From contig JAJZDE010000038.1 in the NCBI GenBank assembly GCA_021828745.1, forward strand, positions 1 through 11,265: a DNA stretch of 11,265 nucleotides, read 5' to 3'. Positions 7,240-11,265 of this stretch are shown one piece after another. The notes beneath the pieces are model-generated. The model was not told where the DNA came from. It saw only the letters and a program-made list of their open reading frames with translations, and did no database searches. Both the position numbers and the translations under genes were made by a program. Every line of letters begins with the position of its first letter. Positions within the stretch are counted from its first letter, which is position 1. This DNA is from Pseudomonadota bacterium (lineage in GTDB: Bacteria > Pseudomonadota > Gammaproteobacteria > Burkholderiales > Ferrovaceae).

Positions 7240-8272
7240 GTTGGTCGATGATCTCATTGGAGGATGGGGCGCTGCTGAACATGGACCTCATCAGGGTGGC
7301 GACGTTTTTGTTGATCGTGTTCGTCATCAGCATCAAGGCATTCTGGGTGGCTTCCAGCCGATCCAGACGGGATTCGAAGGTGGACAGAAAGGCCTGCGCC
7401 AGGGGATCGCCGTCGGAAGGCGGAGTCAGGTGGGATGCGGGCAAGGGATCGTGCGAGTGGGTGACTTCCTGGCGCAGATCCTGGATGACCTCCTCCACGT
7501 CTGTCACCTGGATCTGATGTTTTTCCTCGAGCATGCCGAACACCAGGATCCGGTCGCATAACGAATTGATCTTTCTTGGAATCCCCCCCGTGAATTCGTG
7601 TATCAGGGAAAAGGCATCGGGGGTGAAGGCGGGGTCATGGGCCCAGCCCGACAGGCCCAGGCGGTGTTCGATGTATTCCCGGGTTTCTTCCTCTTTCAGG
7701 GGACCCAGATGGTAGGATGCGATGACCCGCTGGTTGAGTTGCACCATCTGCGGGCTTTGCAGGGTATTCCGGAATTCGGGCTGACCGATCAGGAAACTCT
7801 GCAGCAGGGACTGATTGTCCAGTTGATAGTTGGAGAGCATCCGTAACTCTTCCACGGCCTTGGGGGTCAGGTTCTGGGCCTCATCGACGACGATCAGCAC
7901 CCGTTTTTTCTGCTGGACCGAGCGTCTGAAAAACATTTGCAGGTTGTTGAGCAGAACGGCTTTGGACAGGGACTCATGGGGCAATCCGAACCCGTTCGAG
8001 ATCGTTCTCAAAATGTCATCGGCATCCAGATGGGTGCTGACCAGGTGGGTGCTGAGGATATTGTCCTGACCGATGGTTTCAAAGAGTTTTCTGACCAGGA
8101 GCGTTTTGCCCGCCCCCACTTCGCCCGTGATGACGATGAACCCTTCTCCCAGGGACAGGCCGTAGTTGAGATAGGACATGGCGCGCTTATGTCCGCTGCT
8201 GGCGAAGAAGAAGCCGGGGTCGGGGCTCAACTGGAAGGGCTTGGAAGTCAGGTGGTAAAACGAGGTATACAT
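7229..8272 (-). CDS. XrtA-associated AAA ATPase, ExeA/GspA-like (TIGR03015-like)
   Basis: A 347-residue P-loop ATPase of the ExeA-like group that accompanies exosortase A. The N-terminus M-Y-T-S-F-Y-H-L-T-S-K-P-F (residues 1-13) with S-P-D-P-G-F-F (16-22) is typical. Walker A is G-E-V-G-A-G-K-T (50-57), Walker B is V-L-I-V-V-D-E-A-Q-N-L (125-135), followed by I-G-Q-P-E-F (162-167), a Q-R-V segment (181-183) and G-G-I-P-R-K-I-N (229-236) near sensor 2. After the AAA core (about residue 268) comes an acidic/proline linker and a helical, coiled-coil-like stretch (about 290-330). Its role is unknown: relatives of ExeA help assemble envelope secretion complexes. The ATG at 8272 follows a 54-bp gap after the beta-barrel gene with no strong Shine-Dalgarno. 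Its stop overlaps the start of wecB. Confidence 0.92.
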   Translation of the reverse strand: MYTSFYHLTSKPFQLSPDPGFFFASSGHKRAMSYLNYGLSLGEGFIVITGEVGAGKTLLVRKLFETIGQDNILSTHLVSTHLDADDILRTISNGFGLPHESLSKAVLLNNLQMFFRRSVQQKKRVLIVVDEAQNLTPKAVEELRMLSNYQLDNQSLLQSFLIGQPEFRNTLQSPQMVQLNQRVIASYHLGPLKEEETREYIEHRLGLSGWAHDPAFTPDAFSLIHEFTGGIPRKINSLCDRILVFGMLEEKHQIQVTDVEEVIQDLRQEVTHSHDPLPASHLTPPSDGDPLAQAFLSTFESRLDRLEATQNALMLMTNTINKNVATLMRSMFSSAPSSNEIIDQHDL

Positions 8273-8326
8273 GGCGTGGCGTGTGGGTCCGGAATTCGTG
8301 ATCGGGCGACAGGAACGGGGATCGGG
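8273..8326. other. 54-bp gap, the only appreciable non-coding spacer in the operon
   Basis: This stretch separates the beta-barrel stop from the ATPase start. It contains a GAATTC palindrome and a short ATCGGG direct repeat, but no stable stem followed by a T-run on the minus strand, so I see no terminator. No convincing -35/-10 pair or strong ribosome site is visible either. Confidence 0.6.
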
Positions 8327-9922
8327 TCAGAAGATGAAATTCAGCCCCGCAATCAGGGCGTTTTCCATGAAACTGTAGCCACCGATGAATCCCGCTCCGT
8401 TCATGTACTGATGGCGGTAGGTCAGGGAACTGGATACCTTTTCGGTGAGTTTGTCCGAGATCCCCATCAGCAGGAAATTGTTGGTTTCCTGCCCCGGCAG
8501 GTTGGCCATGGAATAACGGGTGTAGGTATCGGAAAAGGTGGCGGTGAGGACCGGATTCAACTGGTTGGACCAGGTGAAGGTTGCCCCGGAAGTATCGAAT
8601 GTGCCAAAGGCCAGATAATTCTGGAACTGTAGGAAGGGGTTGTTGAGGGAGGCGGCGCCGGGCTGCTGCAACGGAAGGATCTGACTGTCGAACAGGGTGA
8701 ACAATAGCGTGTTCCGGGTGGTGGTGATCCCGATACTGGACTGGAAGGTTTTGCTCAGAAAAATCTCGTTGGTGATGACGTTCATGCCAAACAGGGAGGC
8801 CTGGGGGCCCAGTGCGGACAGGATTTGCTGGATGGTCTGCTGGCGCTGGGCCGGATCCGTGATCTGGTTGAGCAGCAACTGATCCAGGGCGGCAGCGGGG
8901 GGCAGGTATTGCTGCCCCATGCTGGACATGACATCCTGGTGGTAGCCGGCCTGGACCATGACATGGTGCATGCGGTGGCTCAGGTTCAGCAGATAAGTCC
9001 GGCCGTAAAACCGCTCGCCCGCACTCATGTCCAGGTGGGTGCGCTGGGAGGGGCTCCAGCCATAGCCGACATTCCAGAAAGCGCCCTGGGGGCGGGGTCC
9101 GAAATAGACAAAATTGTCGTTTTCGTAGCCGACTTGCGAAGTGAGCTTGAAGCGGGGGGTGATCAGATACCCCAGATCTGCCGTCAGCAGGGAAATCGTG
9201 GAACTGGGAAAACCGGGGTAGCTGGTCTGGTTGTTGTTGTAATCCAGTTTCCACAAAAAATTGGTGAATTCGGCGCCATTGGCGACATACAGGTCGGCAA
9301 TGTCGGAATTGCTGGAAAAGTCATAACTCGGATTGAAGCCTACCTGCGGGGCGCTGAACCCCCCCCCGAAAGCCGCCGGTCCCGCCGCACTGAAATTCAT
9401 GAGGGTATGGGTCAACTTGGCCTGGGCAATGAATTCCTCGTCAAAGTTGTGCACCAGCGTGGGGCTGATGGTTTCGGTGGTGACATTGGCCACGTTCCCG
9501 GTCAGGTTGGCCCCATTGGCGCTGACAGGGCCAAAGAGGGTCAGAGGTTGCTGACTGATGGTGGAAAAGGCGTCGATAAAGAAGGTTTTCTTGACCAGTT
9601 CCAGATCAGCCGAGGCATTCAGTTGGTTGTAATAGGTATGTTCCCAGCCATAATTGTTGTAGATCATGTCCAGCAGGGAATAATCGATGTTCAACTTCAA
9701 CTGGCTGCCGTTGTCCTTGATGTTGATGCCGGGGGTCAATTCGGTGATGAACCCGGGAGTGGCTTGGCTGCCGGGGGCCAGGGTCAGGTTGTCCGTGTAG
9801 GTTTCCGAGGTGTTGAAACGCGGCGTGATGGTCAGGGTGTCGGCATGGGCGGCGCCTGACTCGATGGCCGCCAGGAGGAGCAGAAGACCGGTGCGAGGGA
9901 TCAGACTATGCCTGCTGACCAT
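8327..9922 (-). CDS. Outer-membrane beta-barrel protein, PEP-CTERM/XrtA system-associated (TIGR03016-like)
   Basis: A 531-residue exported protein. Residues 1-27 form a signal peptide: basic Arg4/Arg10, a leucine-rich core (12-20) and an A-H-A cleavage site before Asp28. The mature protein opens with T-L-T-I-T-P-R-F-N-T-S-E-T-Y-T-D-N (29-45), then many alternating aromatic/polar strands, Asn- and Tyr-rich, and ends in a C-terminal phenylalanine after N-F-I, as Bam-assembled barrels do. A likely helical loop rich in Gln and Leu (about 344-372) interrupts the strands. The family is found in XrtA loci next to the kinase and ATPase; export of polysaccharide is a reasonable guess but unproven. The ATG at 9922 gives a clean signal peptide and overlaps the kinase 3' end by 17 bp. 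Three further in-frame ATGs upstream fall inside the kinase's repeat. A run of nine G encodes Gly186-188. Confidence 0.88.
   Translation of the reverse strand: MVSRHSLIPRTGLLLLLAAIESGAAHADTLTITPRFNTSETYTDNLTLAPGSQATPGFITELTPGINIKDNGSQLKLNIDYSLLDMIYNNYGWEHTYYNQLNASADLELVKKTFFIDAFSTISQQPLTLFGPVSANGANLTGNVANVTTETISPTLVHNFDEEFIAQAKLTHTLMNFSAAGPAAFGGGFSAPQVGFNPSYDFSSNSDIADLYVANGAEFTNFLWKLDYNNNQTSYPGFPSSTISLLTADLGYLITPRFKLTSQVGYENDNFVYFGPRPQGAFWNVGYGWSPSQRTHLDMSAGERFYGRTYLLNLSHRMHHVMVQAGYHQDVMSSMGQQYLPPAAALDQLLLNQITDPAQRQQTIQQILSALGPQASLFGMNVITNEIFLSKTFQSSIGITTTRNTLLFTLFDSQILPLQQPGAASLNNPFLQFQNYLAFGTFDTSGATFTWSNQLNPVLTATFSDTYTRYSMANLPGQETNNFLLMGISDKLTEKVSSSLTYRHQYMNGAGFIGGYSFMENALIAGLNFIF
9359..9367 (-). 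repeat. G9 homopolymer within the beta-barrel gene
   Basis: Nine consecutive C on the plus strand are nine G on the coding strand, exactly three GGG codons for Gly186-Gly188, flanked by TTC phenylalanine codons on both sides. It is the longest single-base run I found in the window; several others reach seven. One-base loss leads to TAG at 9340-9342 and one-base gain to TGA at 9321-9323. Confidence 0.9.
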
Positions 9923-10847
9923 AACCGTATCCATAGCCGTAGCCATAACCATAACTCCCGATCGAGAGATGGGGAGAGGCGCGGTTGATGATCAGGCCCA
10001 CATAGCCGCAATGTTGCACCAGCGTCAGCGCGGATCTGAGCGCCGGTTGGGTGGTGGAGGCGGCGTCCACTACCATGACCACCTGGCCCATGTGCGTGGA
10101 TAACACGCTGGATTCGGTGGTCACCAGCAACGGGGGCGAATCAAACAGAATCAGTCGGTCGGGGTAGCGCCCCGACAGGTCGTCCAGCAAGTGGGCCATG
10201 GCTTCGCTGGCCAGCAGTTCGGTGGCGTTGCGCGTCGATTTTCCGGCGGGAAGCAGGGTGAGATTGGCGATGGAGGTCTTGATCAGGACCTCCGAAAGCG
10301 GCAGTCCGGGATTCCGGATCAGGTCGAGCAGGCCCAGTTCCGCCTGTATGCCCAATAACTTCATCTGGGTGGGTTTGGAGACATCCGCATCCACCAGCAA
10401 TACGGTCCGGTCCATCTCCATGGCAATGCTGATCGCCAGGTTGAGGGCGCAGAAGGATTTCCCATCGCCGGGCAGGGCACTGGTGACCATGATCAGGTTG
10501 CTGTTCTTCAACTTCTTCTCGCCACTGAACGCATTGTTGAGAAGCGGGCGCTTGATCATGCGAAACTCTTCCGCCGTCAGCGAATACTCGCCTGAGGGGG
10601 TGACGATGTTCAGGTGACGCAGGCGCTCGAGGTCGATTTTTGAAAACAGGGGCGTGCTGGCCTCCGCCGTCTTTTGCTCTGCCGGCGTTTCGGAAAACGG
10701 ATCTTCGGAAGGCGTGAGCGGACGTGGCACTCCGTCTGGCAGGACCGGCGCGGATTCCTGGACCAGGTCGGTGACCTCCGGTTCGGGGGCGGCAGGGGCT
10801 GCGGTCCGTTGTTCCAGTTTGCCGGCGGCTTTTTCGATGATACTCAT
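9906..10847 (-). CDS. XrtA-associated bacterial tyrosine autokinase (BY-kinase, TIGR03018-like)
   Basis: A 313-residue cytoplasmic kinase that partners with the Wzz-like protein encoded just upstream and controls polymer length and export by cycles of tyrosine phosphorylation. After a Pro/Glu-rich flexible N-terminus (about 15-68), the E-E-F-R-M-I-K-R-P-L-L segment (93-103) resembles the ExxRxxR oligomerisation motif, with Lys99 in the last place. Walker A is A-L-P-G-D-G-K-S (124-131), Walker A' is L-L-V-D-A-D-V-S-K-P-T (150-160) and Walker B is L-I-L-F-D-S-P-P-L (232-240). The C-terminus is a tyrosine cluster of six Tyr-Gly pairs (Tyr299, 301, 303, 305, 307, 309) followed by Gln-Gln-Ala, the expected autophosphorylation site. 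The ATG at 10847 overlaps the stop of the chain-length gene as ATGA; upstream codons to 11078 are its shadow. Its 3' end overlaps the beta-barrel start. Confidence 0.94.
   Translation of the reverse strand: MSIIEKAAGKLEQRTAAPAAPEPEVTDLVQESAPVLPDGVPRPLTPSEDPFSETPAEQKTAEASTPLFSKIDLERLRHLNIVTPSGEYSLTAEEFRMIKRPLLNNAFSGEKKLKNSNLIMVTSALPGDGKSFCALNLAISIAMEMDRTVLLVDADVSKPTQMKLLGIQAELGLLDLIRNPGLPLSEVLIKTSIANLTLLPAGKSTRNATELLASEAMAHLLDDLSGRYPDRLILFDSPPLLVTTESSVLSTHMGQVVMVVDAASTTQPALRSALTLVQHCGYVGLIINRASPHLSIGSYGYGYGYGYGYGQQA
9918..9953 (-). repeat. Six imperfect hexanucleotide repeats (TAYGGN) encoding (Tyr-Gly)6
   Basis: Six head-to-tail 6-bp units, varying only at the wobble positions of the Tyr and Gly codons, encode the kinase's C-terminal tyrosine cluster. 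In the beta-barrel frame every TATGG unit followed by that frame offers an ATG: four ATGs occur at 9952, 9946, 9934 and 9922, the last being the chosen start. Gain or loss of a unit keeps both frames. Confidence 0.9.
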
Positions 10848-11265
10848 TGCGCAGCACTCATCAGATATTTGGTCATGATCCCCGCGTAAACCACGAATAA
10901 TCCCCCCAGACTGACTCCCTGAAAAATCCTGCCCCGGTGTTTCAGGGCTCGGGACTGGGGCGTTTCGATCAGGGTGATGATCCCCAGCAGGGGGAAATCG
11001 GTGATGGCCTCGATGCTCTTTTTCGAGCGGACCAGCGGTTTGATCTGCCCGATCAGGAAGGCCAGGGCCAGGCCGCAAACCAATGCCCCCAGCAGAATGA
11101 CGGAGGCCAGCAGGGGACGGTTCGGGAACGAAGGGGTCAGGGGAACCCTGGGGGGGTCGATGACCTTGAAATCCACGATGTCCGTCTTGTTCTGCATTTC
11201 ACCCGACAATTTTGCGGATTCTCCCCGCGACAGCAGGGTTTCATAGTTCTTTTTGTAGATGTCGT
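10844..11265 (-). CDS. Wzz/GNVR-type chain-length determinant, XrtA-associated (TIGR03007-like), 3' part
   Basis: The 3' end of a gene that runs off the right edge: 139 residues are visible, open without a stop to the last full codon at 11263. The first visible residues, D-I-Y-K-K-N-Y-E-T-L-L-S-R (1-13), are the end of the periplasmic coiled coil. Next comes the proline-rich D-P-P-R-V-P-L-T-P-S-F-P-N-R-P (36-50) that precedes the second membrane helix in Wzz proteins, then a membrane segment (about 51-73), a basic cytoplasmic stretch, and a final hydrophobic segment (about 115-131). Such proteins set polysaccharide chain length and activate the partner tyrosine kinase, encoded immediately downstream with an ATGA overlap. 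A TTG at 11209 is in frame but is internal, not the start. Confidence 0.9.
   Translation of the reverse strand, partial: DIYKKNYETLLSRGESAKLSGEMQNKTDIVDFKVIDPPRVPLTPSFPNRPLLASVILLGALVCGLALAFLIGQIKPLVRSKKSIEAITDFPLLGIITLIETPQSRALKHRGRIFQGVSLGGLFVVYAGIMTKYLMSAAQ

Noticed and set aside
6049..7251. Long plus-strand open frame (400 codons) opposite wecB
   Set aside because: It is antisense to a fully motif-complete WecB; its translation is Gly/Gln/Asp-rich with no recognisable domain, as expected of a GC-rich reverse complement.
7240..7257. Longer wecB start at ATG 7257
   Set aside because: It would add six unconserved residues and a 29-bp overlap with no better ribosome site; not excluded, but less likely.
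8273..8326. Possible terminator or internal promoter in the 54-bp gap
   Set aside because: No GC stem with a following T-run on the minus strand and no convincing -35/-10 pair.
8187..9254. Minus-strand frame of 355 codons overlapping the beta-barrel and ATPase, considered as a frameshifted product
   Set aside because: It is closed upstream by TGA at 9321-9323, so a G9 slip cannot enter it; its Pro/His/Arg-rich translation looks like an out-of-frame read.
8825..9859. Plus-strand open frame (344 codons) opposite the beta-barrel gene
   Set aside because: Shadow of a gene with a signal peptide and barrel pattern; no ribosome site or domain support.
1..11265. tRNA, rRNA, CRISPR array, insertion sequence or prophage signals
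   Set aside because: No cloverleaf-like sequence, no spaced direct repeats, no transposase or integrase and no terminal inverted repeats were seen; coding sequence fills the window.

Overview
The window is one end of an exosortase A (XrtA/EpsH) exopolysaccharide and protein-sorting locus, the type found in Gram-negative, mostly beta- and gammaproteobacterial, biofilm-forming and environmental bacteria. The GC-rich coding sequence, the outer-membrane beta-barrel and the XrtA-specific protein families point to a GC-rich proteobacterium. I cannot name the genus from sequence alone.

Layout: ten genes are packed head to tail on the minus strand and transcribed from the right edge leftwards. In order of transcription they are: the 3' end of a Wzz-like chain-length determinant (10844-11265, cut by the window edge); an XrtA-associated tyrosine autokinase with a (Tyr-Gly)6 tail; a large outer-membrane beta-barrel protein; an XrtA-associated AAA ATPase; the UDP-GlcNAc 2-epimerase WecB; a NodB-type polysaccharide deacetylase with a DUF3473-type tail; a FemAB-like acyltransferase; a first XrtA-associated glycosyltransferase; exosortase A fused to an EpsI domain; and a second XrtA-associated glycosyltransferase. 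The plus strand carries a single gene, a RelE/ParE-family toxin at the far left, which converges on the last glycosyltransferase and overlaps its stop by 7 bp.

Nearly every junction is an ATGA or TGATG overlap or a very short gap, so this looks like one translationally coupled operon. Its promoter and first genes lie beyond the right edge. The only non-coding gap longer than a few bases is 54 bp, between the beta-barrel and the ATPase. No stretch over 300 bases lacks a gene.

How the genes fit together (from family knowledge): WecB supplies UDP-ManNAc. The two glycosyltransferases help build the repeat unit. The chain-length protein and tyrosine kinase control polymerisation and export. The beta-barrel probably serves at the outer membrane. 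The deacetylase and FemAB-like enzyme modify the polymer or its attachment. XrtA cleaves and transfers PEP-CTERM proteins. Wzx, Wzy, the priming transferase, the asparagine-synthase-like amidotransferase, the PrsK/PrsR regulators and any PEP-CTERM substrate are not in this window.

I do not see a wholly new system. The most unusual signals are two repeat tracts in the export pair. One is an uninterrupted run of nine G in the beta-barrel coding sequence, where a one-base slip in either direction reaches a stop within about 15 codons, so it could act as an on/off switch. The other is an imperfect hexanucleotide repeat that encodes the kinase's phospho-tyrosine tail and, in another frame, supplies the start codons of the beta-barrel gene.
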